A DNA stretch of 57,070 bases, from positions 1 through 57,070 of the forward strand of contig JBAYNW010000011.1 in NCBI GenBank assembly GCA_041678605.1, given 5' to 3'. The DNA is from JBAYNW01 sp041678605. Its GTDB lineage: Bacteria > Cyanobacteriota > Vampirovibrionia > Gastranaerophilales > Gastranaerophilaceae. The notes beneath the pieces are model-generated. The model had not been told where the DNA came from, made no database searches, and saw only the letters and a program-made list of their open reading frames with translations. The position numbers were made by a program, and so were the translations under genes. Each line of letters starts with the position of its first letter. Within the stretch, counting starts at the first letter, position 1. Below, piece after piece: positions 23,574 to 31,246 of this stretch.

Positions 23574-24644
23574 ATGACCAGAATAGCAATAGACGCAATG
23601 GGAGGAGATAATGCTCCTCGTGAGATAGTCGCAGGTGCAGTTTGGGCAGCATCAGAATATGGTGTTGCAATTGAACTTGTCGGGAAACAGGATCGCATAG
23701 AATATGAACTTGACAGAATTAATCGGGAAGGAATTATCTCTACTGCGGGTGGATTTAAAGATACCAAAATCAGGATTGACGTAAATAAGCTTGATATAAA
23801 AATAACTCCGGCGACAGAAGTCATCGAAATGGGCGAAGCCCCCGGCCAGGCGATTAGAAAGAAGAAAAAGTCTTCAATAGTTTTGGCGGTGGATGCTGTT
23901 GCGACAGGAAGTTCCGATGCGATAGTAGCGGCAGGTTCAACAGGTGCGGCAATGGCTTCAAGCTTGTTTGGGCTGGGCAGAATTCCCGGAATTGACAGGC
24001 CGGCAATTGCGGTTACTTTGCCTACAATGAAGGAACCTGTGGTAATAATTGACGGCGGAGCTAACAGCAATTGTACTGCGGATATGTTGTTTCAGTTTGC
24101 CGTTATGGGTACAACTTTTTCAAAAAATGTTTTGGGTATAGAAGATTCTAGGGTCGGAATTCTTAATATAGGCGAAGAAGCGGGAAAAGGTAATGAACTT
24201 GCACAGGCGACTTACAAGCTGCTTGAAGAGAATCAGGACAAAATCAATTTTGTCGGCAATATTGAAGGCAGAGAGATATTTTCCGGAGTTTGCAATGTAA
24301 TTGTTTGTGACGGTTTCGTCGGAAACGTTGCCTTGAAAATTACGGAAGGAACTTCCTCAATGCTTTTCAGAATGCTGAAACAAGAATTTAAAACTGACCC
24401 TCTGGCAAAAATTGCAGGATTAATCGCCCACCCTTTCATGAAAAGAATTTACAGAAAAATAAATTATGAAGAATTCGGCGGGGCATTACTTTTAGGCGTC
24501 AAGGGAATTACCGTAATCTCCCATGGCAACTCAAAGGCTTATGCAATCAAAAATGCCGTAAGAGTTGCCAAGGAAGCCGTGGAAACAGGTGTAAACAAAA
24601 AAATAGCAGAGTTTCTTGAAAAAAATAAGGAACTTTCAAATTAA
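23574..24644 (+). CDS. plsX: phosphate acyltransferase
   Basis: PlsX makes acyl-phosphate from acyl-ACP for membrane phospholipid synthesis. 356 residues with the family start RIAIDAMGGDNAPREIV, the SIVLAVDAVATGSSDAIVAAGSTGA block, GRIPGIDRPAIAVTLP, GGANSNCTADML, LNIGEEAGKGNEL, VGNIEGREIFSG and VCDGFVGNVALK. AAAGAGGAAT precedes the ATG; a short repeat stretch separates it from rpmF. It leads plsX-fabH-fabD-fabG, with the same order as many bacteria. Confidence 0.97.
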   Translation: MTRIAIDAMGGDNAPREIVAGAVWAASEYGVAIELVGKQDRIEYELDRINREGIISTAGGFKDTKIRIDVNKLDIKITPATEVIEMGEAPGQAIRKKKKSSIVLAVDAVATGSSDAIVAAGSTGAAMASSLFGLGRIPGIDRPAIAVTLPTMKEPVVIIDGGANSNCTADMLFQFAVMGTTFSKNVLGIEDSRVGILNIGEEAGKGNELAQATYKLLEENQDKINFVGNIEGREIFSGVCNVIVCDGFVGNVALKITEGTSSMLFRMLKQEFKTDPLAKIAGLIAHPFMKRIYRKINYEEFGGALLLGVKGITVISHGNSKAYAIKNAVRVAKEAVETGVNKKIAEFLEKNKELSN

Positions 24645-24677
24645 TTAACTTTGGGGTTTTACCCAGAAGGGGATATA

Positions 24678-25685
24678 ATGGCAAATAAATTAATTCCGTT
24701 GAAAATAGCAGGGGTAGGGTATTGTGTACCTGAAACAGTTATAACAAACGAAGATTTAACAAAACTATATGACACTTCAGACGAGTGGATTTATAGCAGA
24801 ACCGGTATAAAAGAACGCCGTGTTGTATCAGGCGAAGAAAATGCTGTGGATTTGGGCTTTATAGCAGCTCAAAATGCGATTGCAAAAGCAAAAATCAATC
24901 CTGAAGAGATAGATTTAATTATTGCTGCATCTTCTGCTCCGGCAGATTTGTACCCTGCAATGGCATGCCATATTCAAGCAAGATTGGGAATTAAAAATAT
25001 TCCGGCATTTGATGTTACTGCAGCATGCTCGGGATTAATTTATACTCTTGAAATGGCGAGAGCATTTATCGGCTCGGGGATTTATAAAACAATACTTATA
25101 GTCGCAACAGACAATAATTCAAAATTATGTGACTGGTCGGACAGGGGAACATCAATTCTTTTTGGAGACGGTGCGGGAGCCATGGTAGTAACTCGCTCTG
25201 ATGACGGCATAGATGACATTTTGGCAATTGATATTAAGGCGGACGGTTCAATAGGCGAATACATAGTTCTTCCGTTGAGAGGCAAAAATTGCCCTCTTGT
25301 GGAACCTTGTGAAGAAAAGCCGGTTCATATAAGCATGAATGGGAAAGAAGTTTACAAATTTATTATAAAAGTTCTTCCTCATTACATTGACCAATGTCTT
25401 AAAAAAGCAAATATGACGCCTGAAGATGTCGACTACTTCATACCGCATCAAGCAAACCAAAGGATTATTGAAGCTGTTCAGCAAAGACTGGGCTATGACG
25501 ATAGTAAGGTTATCTCTAATATAAAATATTACGGCAATACTTCCGCAGCGTCTGTTCCGATTGCTCTGGCAGAAGGAGTTGAAAGCGGAAAAATAAAACT
25601 TCCTTCAACCGCAATTCTGTGCGGGTTTGGGGCAGGCATGACCTGGGGCGTTGCGATTGTAAGGCTTAGAGAAGGAATATGTTAG
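24678..25685 (+). CDS. fabH: 3-oxoacyl-ACP synthase III
   Basis: FabH starts fatty acid chains by condensing acetyl-CoA with malonyl-ACP. The catalytic triad is visible: Cys in DVTAACSGLIY (about residue 116), His in YFIPHQANQRI, Asn in YYGNTSAASVP. I start at 24678, where AGAAGGGGAT lies just before the ATG and MANKLIPLKIAGVGYCVP gives the usual length (335 residues); an upstream non-ATG extension at 24651 is unlikely. The stop TAG is shared with the first unit of a heptamer repeat. Confidence 0.97.
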   Translation: MANKLIPLKIAGVGYCVPETVITNEDLTKLYDTSDEWIYSRTGIKERRVVSGEENAVDLGFIAAQNAIAKAKINPEEIDLIIAASSAPADLYPAMACHIQARLGIKNIPAFDVTAACSGLIYTLEMARAFIGSGIYKTILIVATDNNSKLCDWSDRGTSILFGDGAGAMVVTRSDDGIDDILAIDIKADGSIGEYIVLPLRGKNCPLVEPCEEKPVHISMNGKEVYKFIIKVLPHYIDQCLKKANMTPEDVDYFIPHQANQRIIEAVQQRLGYDDSKVISNIKYYGNTSAASVPIALAEGVESGKIKLPSTAILCGFGAGMTWGVAIVRLREGIC

Positions 25686-25790
25686 TGAGTAGTGAGTAGT
25701 GAGTAGTGAGTAGTGAGTAGTGAGTAGTGAGTAGTTAATAAATTCTTCTCACCTCCCACGTCTCACCTCTCACCAAAACAAGAGGTGACG
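25685..25790. repeat. GTGAGTA heptamer x7 plus CTCAC-type units
   Basis: Seven perfect GTGAGTA copies occupy 25685-25733, starting on the last base of the fabH stop codon. A block of CTCACCTCCCACGTCTCACC units follows at 25745-25775. The tract fills the whole fabH-fabD gap, up to the fabD ribosome binding site. Confidence 0.95.
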
Positions 25791-25794
25791 AATA

Positions 25795-26724
25795 ATGACA
25801 ACAATCGCTTATATATTTCCCGGACAAGGTTCTCAATACGTTGGGATGGGGCGTGATTTATACGAAAACTTTGATGAAGTAAAGCATGTTTTCGATAAAG
25901 CTGATGAAATTTTAGGCAGGAGTATTTCCAAGATTTGTTTTGAAGGTCCTGATGAAGATTTGAAACAAACAATCAATACTCAGCCGGCGATTTTGACAAC
26001 TTCAATTGCAGCATTAGAAGCCCTAAAATCAAAATTAAATATTGAACCTGCCTTTGCCGCCGGCCACAGCCTCGGTGAATACGGGGCATTGTACGCTTCC
26101 GGAGCTTTGACATTGGAGGACGCACTTAAGTTAATTACAAAAAGGGCGGAAACCATGAGCGAAGTTAAGGGTGGGGCAATGTCGGCTGTTTTGGGATTGG
26201 ATGACGCAACCGTTGAAGAATGTTTAAAAGAAGCTAATGAGGTTGGTTATGTAGCAGTGGCAAATTACAATTGCCCCGGACAAATCGTGATAACAGGTGA
26301 AGATTATGCACTCCAAAGTGCCGAGGCACTGCTTATTGCCTCGGGGGCAAAGCGAGTAATTCCGCTGGCTGTTTCGGGAGCTTTTCATTCAGAATTGATG
26401 CATAATGCGGGTGATGAATTTGAAAAATATTTACAAGGATTTCCTCTTTCAGATGCTAAATTTCCGGTGATAACAAACGTTGATGCTGAAATCACAACAA
26501 AAGCAGAGGATTTTAGGTCAAAAATGCCCCGTCAAATTTATTCATCGGTTTATTGGACTCAAACAATTCAAAAAATGACAGAAAATGGTGCCGACACTTT
26601 TATTGAAATAGGACCGGGAAAGGTTTTAGCGGGATTGGTTAAAAAGATTTCACCGGAAGCAAAAATTTTCAACGTCTATGACAAGGCGTCGTTAGAGTTA
26701 TGTATTAATGAGCTGAAAGGCTGA
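25795..26724 (+). CDS. fabD: malonyl-CoA:ACP transacylase
   Basis: FabD loads malonyl groups onto acyl carrier protein. 309 residues. IFPGQGSQYVGMG is the N-terminal signature, the nucleophile Ser is in GHSLGEYGAL (about residue 91), the Arg in KRAETM, and the catalytic His in SGAFHSELM (about residue 200). The C-terminal EIGPGKVLAGLVKKI is typical. AGAGGTGA lies about 7 nt before the ATG, right after the repeat tract. Confidence 0.97.
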   Translation: MTTIAYIFPGQGSQYVGMGRDLYENFDEVKHVFDKADEILGRSISKICFEGPDEDLKQTINTQPAILTTSIAALEALKSKLNIEPAFAAGHSLGEYGALYASGALTLEDALKLITKRAETMSEVKGGAMSAVLGLDDATVEECLKEANEVGYVAVANYNCPGQIVITGEDYALQSAEALLIASGAKRVIPLAVSGAFHSELMHNAGDEFEKYLQGFPLSDAKFPVITNVDAEITTKAEDFRSKMPRQIYSSVYWTQTIQKMTENGADTFIEIGPGKVLAGLVKKISPEAKIFNVYDKASLELCINELKG

Positions 26725-26759
26725 AAAGGTGGCAATCTAAAAAAGAAAGGATAAGAATT

Positions 26760-27488
26760 ATGACAGATAAAAAAGTAGCACTTGTAACTGGCGGTTCCAG
26801 AGGAATTGGAAAAGCATGTGCATTAGAACTCGCAAAATCAGGATATGACGTGGCAATTAACTACGTCGGGAATGAGGAAGCGGCGAATGCAACTGTTTTA
26901 GAGCTTAAAACTCTTGGAAGTGACAGTCAGGCTTTTAAATTTGACGTAACAAGCAAAGAGGCTGTTGACGTGGGAATTAAAGAAATTGTTAGTAAATACA
27001 GCAGAATTGATGTTCTTGTTAACAATGCGGGAATTACCCGTGACGGTTTATTTATGTTAATGCCCGCTGAAAATTGGGAAGCAGTTATTAATACAAACTT
27101 AAACAGTGCATATTATGTTTCCAAACCGGTTTCCAAAATCATGATAAAACAAAGTTCGGGTGCAATTATTAATATGTCCAGCATTATCGGTATTTACGGC
27201 AATGCGGGACAAGCAAATTACGCATCCGCAAAAGCAGGTTTGATAGGTCTTACAAAAGCCTTGGCCAAAGAACTTGCAGGCAGAAATATCCGTGTAAATG
27301 CAATTGCACCGGGATTTATCCAAACCGATATGACAAAAGATTTGAAATTAGACGGAATTTACGAACATATACCTTTAAAAAGGCTCGGAGAACCCGAAGA
27401 TATAGCAAAAGCCGTTAAGTTTTTAGCCGAAGATGCCACTTATGTAACTGGGCAAATCTTACAGGTAGATGGCGGATTGGTTATCTAA
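26760..27488 (+). CDS. fabG: 3-oxoacyl-ACP reductase
   Basis: FabG reduces 3-oxoacyl-ACP with NADPH in each elongation round. The 242-residue short-chain dehydrogenase has TGGSRGIGKACA (cofactor loop), NNAGITRDGLFM, the catalytic Ser in NMSSIIGIYGN, and YASAKAGLIG (Tyr and Lys). PGFIQTDMT and the C-terminal GQILQVDGGL are standard. AAGAAAGGA precedes the ATG. A terminator follows immediately after the stop. Confidence 0.97.
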   Translation: MTDKKVALVTGGSRGIGKACALELAKSGYDVAINYVGNEEAANATVLELKTLGSDSQAFKFDVTSKEAVDVGIKEIVSKYSRIDVLVNNAGITRDGLFMLMPAENWEAVINTNLNSAYYVSKPVSKIMIKQSSGAIINMSSIIGIYGNAGQANYASAKAGLIGLTKALAKELAGRNIRVNAIAPGFIQTDMTKDLKLDGIYEHIPLKRLGEPEDIAKAVKFLAEDATYVTGQILQVDGGLVI

Positions 27489-27489
27489 A

Positions 27490-27513
27490 AATGTTAAGGA
27501 AGTTAACATTTTT
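27490..27513 (+). terminator. terminator after fabG
   Basis: AATGTTAA and TTAACATT pair around GGAAG, followed by T residues, two bases after the fabG stop. It separates acpP-fabF from the upstream fab genes. Confidence 0.75.
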
Positions 27514-27522
27514 AACAACTTC

Positions 27523-27550
27523 TTGCAAAAAAATCTTTAAATAGTATAAT
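27523..27550 (+). promoter_or_regulatory. acpP promoter
   Basis: TTGCAA (27523-27528), 16 nt, TATAAT (27545-27550). The leader is about 38 nt and contains GGAAG before the ATG. Strong separate transcription fits the high demand for acyl carrier protein. Confidence 0.75.
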
Positions 27551-27594
27551 TTTGTTTGGATAGTTAGGTATTTACAAAGAAAAAGGAAGAAAAG

Positions 27595-27825
27595 ATGAGT
27601 ACATTAGAAAAAGTTAAAAAAGTAGTTGTAGAACAATTGAGTGTTGACGAAGCATTAGTAACCCCTGAAGCCAGTTTTACCGGCGATTTGGGTGCTGATT
27701 CTTTGGATACAGTGGAATTGGTAATGGCTTTTGAAGAAGAGTTCGGATGCGAAATCCCTGATGAAGAAGCTGAAAAAATTCAAACAGTTCAAGACGCTGT
27801 AAGCTATATCGATTCTCATTCGTAA
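27595..27825 (+). CDS. acpP: acyl carrier protein
   Basis: 76 residues, the normal size. The phosphopantetheine-accepting Ser is in DLGADSLDTVELVMAFEEEF (about residue 38). The protein is highly acidic and made of the usual helices. It has its own promoter and is flanked by terminators on both sides, so it is expressed as a separate short transcript between fabG and fabF. Confidence 0.98.
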   Translation: MSTLEKVKKVVVEQLSVDEALVTPEASFTGDLGADSLDTVELVMAFEEEFGCEIPDEEAEKIQTVQDAVSYIDSHS

Positions 27826-27848
27826 TCGATTAAAACGTTAAAAAATTG

Positions 27849-27886
27849 AAGGGAATGTGAATTCTATAACATTCCCTTTAGTTTTA
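27849..27886 (+). terminator. terminator of acpP
   Basis: AAGGGAATGT pairs with ACATTCCCTT around a 10-nt loop, then TTTAGTTTT. Confidence 0.85.
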
Positions 27887-27920
27887 GTATGGCTTTTAAT
27901 ATTAGAAAAAGGTATGTGAC

Positions 27921-29168
27921 ATGACAAAAAAACGAGTAGTAATAACCGGACTTGGCTTGGTATCACCGTTTGGGCTGGGAGTAGATAAATTTTGGAATAG
28001 CCTTGTTGAAGGGAAAAGCGGCATCGCCCAAACTACATCTATTGATTTAGAAAAGCATCTTGTTAAAATTTCAGGGGAAGTGAAAAATTTTAACCCTGAA
28101 GATTACATGGATTCCAAAGAAGCTAAAAAGATGGACAGATTTACTCAACTTGCAATGGCTGCAGCTGATGAGGCAGTCAAAGACGCGAAGCTGGACACTT
28201 TTGAAATGGACCCGTACAGAATAGGTGTAATTGTAAGCTCTGCAGCAGGCGGGTTTCAGACTTTTGAAAAAAACCACCTCGCCATTCTTAATAGAGGACC
28301 AAGTAAATGTTCACCTTTCACAATTCCTATGATGATTGTGGACATGGGGTCAGGCAGAATTGCAATGAAATACGGGTACAAGGGAGTTAATAAAGCCGTT
28401 GTTTCGGCTTGTGCAACAGGTTCTCATTCGATAGGTGATGCTTTTCGCTCAATTCAATGCTCGGATGCCGATATAATTCTTGCAGGCGGCTGCGAAGCTA
28501 CTATTTGTAATGTCGGAGTGGGAGCTTTTACAAGTGCAAGAACACTTTCCAGACGCAACGATGAACCTGAAAAGGCTTCACGCCCTTACGATAAGGACAG
28601 AGATGGTTTTGTCATGGCCGAAGGAGCCGGAGTTTTGGTTTTAGAAGAATACGAACATGCAAAAGCCCGCGGTGCAAAAATTTATGCCGAAATTATCGGG
28701 TACGGTCAAACTGCCGATGCCTACGATATTGTAGCACCTGATCCGGAAGGGAAAGGAGCTGCAATGGCTATGAAAATTGCTCTAAAGGATGCGGACCTGA
28801 AGCCTAATGAAATTCAGTATATAAATTCTCACGGAACAAGCACAGGACTCGGCGATGCAGCTGAATCCCACGCTATTGCACGTGTTTTTGGTGATTTGGA
28901 TGTAAATAAAAATTTACTGGTAAGTTCGACAAAGAGCATGCATGGACACATGCTCGGTGCAACCGGTGCAGCCGAAAGTATTGTATGTATAAAAACAATA
29001 ACAGACGGAATTGTTCCGCCAACCATAAATCTTGACAATCAGGATGAAAACGTCGCAAATTTGGACTATGTTCCACATAAGGCAAGAAAAGCAACCGTTA
29101 ATGCGGCTCTGACAAATTCTTTCGGCTTCGGCGGACACAACGCCTGCTTGATATTTAAGAAGGTTTAA
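27921..29168 (+). CDS. fabF: 3-oxoacyl-ACP synthase II
   Basis: FabF condenses malonyl-ACP with growing acyl-ACP. 415 residues. The catalytic Cys is in VVSACATGSHSIGDA, the two His residues in INSHGTSTGLGD and SMHGHMLGATGA, and the Lys in SSTKSMHG. The N-terminal KRVVITGLGLVSPFG and the C-terminal TNSFGFGGHNACLIF are standard. AAAAAGG lies 9 nt before the ATG. It ends at a 24-bp stem palindrome shared with the convergent small gene. Confidence 0.97.
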   Translation: MTKKRVVITGLGLVSPFGLGVDKFWNSLVEGKSGIAQTTSIDLEKHLVKISGEVKNFNPEDYMDSKEAKKMDRFTQLAMAAADEAVKDAKLDTFEMDPYRIGVIVSSAAGGFQTFEKNHLAILNRGPSKCSPFTIPMMIVDMGSGRIAMKYGYKGVNKAVVSACATGSHSIGDAFRSIQCSDADIILAGGCEATICNVGVGAFTSARTLSRRNDEPEKASRPYDKDRDGFVMAEGAGVLVLEEYEHAKARGAKIYAEIIGYGQTADAYDIVAPDPEGKGAAMAMKIALKDADLKPNEIQYINSHGTSTGLGDAAESHAIARVFGDLDVNKNLLVSSTKSMHGHMLGATGAAESIVCIKTITDGIVPPTINLDNQDENVANLDYVPHKARKATVNAALTNSFGFGGHNACLIFKKV

Positions 29169-29190
29169 AAGTCAAACAGTTGAAAGGTTA

Positions 29191-29241
29191 AATAAATTTA
29201 GGCGGATTTTTTATTCCATAAAAAATCCGCCTAAATTTATT
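29191..29241. terminator. bidirectional terminator, 24-bp perfect stem
   Basis: Bases 29191-29214 and 29218-29241 are perfectly complementary around TCC, with core AGGCGGATTTTTTAT. It serves fabF on the plus strand; on the minus strand its first bases overlap the last codon of the 46-residue gene. Confidence 0.9.
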
Positions 29242-29377
29242 TGATTGCTTTATTACCTTTTGTAATTTCTTTTAAACGTCCGCACTGTTTTGAATGTGAG
29301 GAAGCATCACACTTATCCATACCTTTGTTAATTTTTTGGGCAATTCTTTTTCTGCCCATTCCGGTATTCTTAGACAT
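29237..29377 (-). CDS. small basic protein, 46 residues
   Basis: A short frame MSKNTGMGRKRIAQKINKG...SSHSKQCGRLKEITKGNKAIK with two cysteines and many lysines and arginines. GGGGG lies 6 nt before the ATG, and the gene ends in a strong terminator stem, both of which support it. No family is recognised. A small nucleic-acid-binding protein is possible from its charge, but nothing proves it. Confidence 0.65.
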   Translation of the reverse strand: MSKNTGMGRKRIAQKINKGMDKCDASSHSKQCGRLKEITKGNKAIK

Positions 29378-29465
29378 CGCCGCCCCCTTTCCATTTACTA
29401 TTTACTATTTACCATTTACTTGAAAAAATCCTTCCCCATAAGTATAAACTTTTCTAAACTTTTGC

Positions 29466-29542
29466 TTGCATATCATCTTTTATTTGATATTATTAATAAA
29501 CAAGCCGAAAGATTTATGGCCTTGGCGTGCCATAATCTTTTT
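29466..29542 (+). promoter_or_regulatory. rpmI-rplT promoter with attenuator-like hairpin
   Basis: TTGCAT (29466-29471), 16 nt, TATTAT (29488-29493). The start of the transcript would fold AAGATT-T-ATGGC with GCCATAATCTT (29509-29539), followed by five T: a terminator-like hairpin about 135 nt before rpmI. L20 controls its own operon through leader RNA in several bacteria; a role here is inferred. Bases 29605-29660 hold CACTTAGT repeat units. Confidence 0.6.
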
Positions 29543-29676
29543 AGTACTAACACCAAAAGAAAAGGATATAGGTACAAAGCGGAAAAGTAGCGTAGATAAT
29601 TTTGCGAAGCAAATAAATATCTTAGTCACTTAATCACTTAGTCACCTAGTCACTTTCCGAGAAAAGGAGAAAGAAA

Positions 29677-29886
29677 ATGCCAAAAATGAAAACACACAAG
29701 TCCGGTGCGAAACGATATAAAGTTACCGCAAACGGCAAGGTCTTAAGAAGACACGCAGGAATAGGTCACCTTCTTGCCAACAAGAGTTCCAGCCGCAAAA
29801 GAAGAAGTTCAGGGATGGAACAAGTATCAGACGCTCAATTGGACTTGGTTTCAAAAGAGCTGCCTTACAAGAAGTATTCAAGATGA
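29677..29886 (+). CDS. rpmI: 50S ribosomal protein L35
   Basis: 69 residues, strongly basic, with MPKMKTHKSGAKRYKVTANGKV, HLLANKSSSRKRR and the final KELPYKKYS. AAAAGGAGAAAG precedes the ATG. It is followed after 14 nt by rplT. The usual first gene infC is missing here, so rpmI opens the operon from its own promoter. Confidence 0.97.
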   Translation: MPKMKTHKSGAKRYKVTANGKVLRRHAGIGHLLANKSSSRKRRSSGMEQVSDAQLDLVSKELPYKKYSR

Positions 29887-29900
29887 AGGAGTGACATAAA

Positions 29901-30251
29901 ATGAGAGTAAAACGCGGTAATGTTAGTCGTAAAAGACACAAAAAAATATTAAAACTTGCTAAGGGTTTCATCGGTGCGAGAAGCAGAATTTTTAAAGTTG
30001 CTAATTGTGCGGTTATGAAAGCACTTAAATACCAATACAGAGACAGACGTGTTCTGAAAAGAAACATGAGAAGACTCTGGATTGTTAGAATTAATGCGGC
30101 TGTAAGAACACAAGGAATGAGCTATTCAAGATTTGTCAATGCTTGCAAAAAAGCAAATATCGTCGTGAATAGAAAAATGCTTGCTGATTTGGCGGTAAAC
30201 GACAAAGAAGCGTTTGATGTAATTCTTGAGACCGCAAAAGCGGCAGTATAA
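29901..30251 (+). CDS. rplT: 50S ribosomal protein L20
   Basis: 116 residues, within the usual 115-120. RVKRGNVSRKRHKKILKLAKGF, the RDRRVLKRNMRRLWIVRINAA block and YSRFVNACKKANIVVNRKMLADLAV are the family landmarks. AAGGAGTGA precedes the ATG. L20 binds 23S rRNA early in assembly and often represses its own operon, which makes the hairpin upstream of rpmI relevant. Confidence 0.97.
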   Translation: MRVKRGNVSRKRHKKILKLAKGFIGARSRIFKVANCAVMKALKYQYRDRRVLKRNMRRLWIVRINAAVRTQGMSYSRFVNACKKANIVVNRKMLADLAVNDKEAFDVILETAKAAV

Positions 30252-30254
30252 AAT

Positions 30255-30445
30255 AAAAATTAAAGAGATGTCCAAAAAGTCCCCTCTTCGCAACTTACGT
30301 CTTGCCGGGACTTAAAGTATCGGCTTAGGCGTGATTGTCCTTAATCCGGCATCTCATTTTACAATATTGTATGTATGAGATCCCGAATAAGGGTACTTAA
30401 TTTAAAATCAGGCAACTCTTGTTTCGGGATGACGTATGATTTTTA
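30255..30445. repeat. dispersed GAGATCCCGA...TCGGGATGACG element
   Basis: Bases about 30378-30433 carry GAGATCCCGAATAAGGG and TTTCGGGATGACGTATG, terminal inverted repeats related to the ATCCCGCA element at 8637 and 12261. A CATCTCATTTTACAATATTG/CAATATTGTATGTATGAGAT palindrome lies at about 30350-30383. No gene is seen. Confidence 0.6.
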
Positions 30446-30733
30446 TTAATATATAGACGAAGATAAATCATTGAATTTGGGATTTATTTTTTCAATTAAA
30501 GAGACTTTCCATTCTCTTTTCCACTTTTTTAATTGTTTTTCTCTGGTTATTGCATGGGTTATATCTTCAAAGATCTCATAATATACGAGTTTATTTATTT
30601 CGTATTTTTTTGTAAAACCATCAAGAAATTTATTTTTATGTTCAAATATTCGTTTAATTAAATTAGAGGTTACACCGACGTAAAAAACGTTGTTATATTT
30701 GTTTGTTAAAATATATATAAATGACTGAGGCAT
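30446..30733 (-). CDS. GIY-YIG domain protein (UPF0213/URI-type)
   Basis: 95 residues beginning MPQSFIYILTN. The GIY-YIG pattern reads FIYILTN...FYVGVTSNLIKRIFEHK, with the catalytic Arg in NLIKRI and Glu further on in REKQLKKWKREWK. This family of small stand-alone GIY-YIG proteins is widespread; some are nucleases, most are untested. AAAAGGG lies before the ATG at 30733; an in-frame extension to 30772 overlaps the upstream gene and is less likely. It is downstream of the HTH gene by five bases, probably one unit. Confidence 0.88.
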   Translation of the reverse strand: MPQSFIYILTNKYNNVFYVGVTSNLIKRIFEHKNKFLDGFTKKYEINKLVYYEIFEDITHAITREKQLKKWKREWKVSLIEKINPKFNDLSSSIY

Positions 30734-30738
30734 TTTAT

Positions 30739-31149
30739 TTACCCTTTTATTTGGAAAACGCATTTTGAGCATCGGGCCTTGGGGTGGAGCATCAAGTTGT
30801 CCTCCAAATCATACATTTTTGCAACTCTTGTGACTAAATGCGAATGACATTTCGGGCAGATTAAATCTTTTTCACCGGCAAGAATTTTTTCTTTCAAATT
30901 CAGAATAATTTCTTCATCAATAAATTTGTTTTCAAAATCTTTTTCGAGCTTTTTAATTTCGTCAAGTTCGCATTTCAAGCCTTTTGCAAGGATTTGTCGA
31001 ATTGTAGTCGGTAAAAATAATTCCTCGCCTGCTTCTATTTGCTCAATCAAGGCAAGTTCGAGATGGCATTTTTTCGCTAAACCGCCTGCCGACAATCCCA
31101 AATGCTCTCTTTTTTGCTGTACAAATTGTGCTAATGATTTTTCTTTCAT
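30739..31149 (-). CDS. XRE-type HTH protein with zinc ribbon
   Basis: 136 residues. Residues about 8-60 form an XRE helix-turn-helix (QKREHLGLSAGGLAKKCHLELALIEQIEAGE). A charged linker follows. Residues about 95-135 hold a zinc-ribbon with CPKC and CSKC and the phrase SHLVTRVAKMYDLEDN. The combination suggests a sequence-specific regulator whose second domain binds zinc, DNA or a partner. It shares a transcript with the GIY-YIG gene. No characterised relative is recognised. Confidence 0.8.
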   Translation of the reverse strand: MKEKSLAQFVQQKREHLGLSAGGLAKKCHLELALIEQIEAGEELFLPTTIRQILAKGLKCELDEIKKLEKDFENKFIDEEIILNLKEKILAGEKDLICPKCHSHLVTRVAKMYDLEDNLMLHPKARCSKCVFQIKG

Positions 31150-31211
31150 AAAATTATTCCCACTTCCTAAAAATATTTTATAACAAAAAATATATATTTA
31201 CCCCTAAATAT

Positions 31212-31240
31212 TTGATAAAGTCACCTGTTTTTGCTATCAT
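31212..31240 (+). promoter_or_regulatory. promoter for the secreted hydrolase gene, leaderless
   Basis: TTGATA (31212-31217), 17 nt, TATCAT (31235-31240) with an extended TGC before it. Six bases separate it from the ATG at 31247. Confidence 0.8.
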
Positions 31241-31246
31241 ATTTTT

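Noticed and set aside
25685..25733. CRISPR-like array
   Set aside because: Perfect 7-bp units without spacers, in a tract of related simple repeats; no cas genes in the window.
29336..29590. 84-codon frame upstream of rpmI
   Set aside because: It covers the promoter and attenuator hairpin of rpmI-rplT and has no ribosome binding site.
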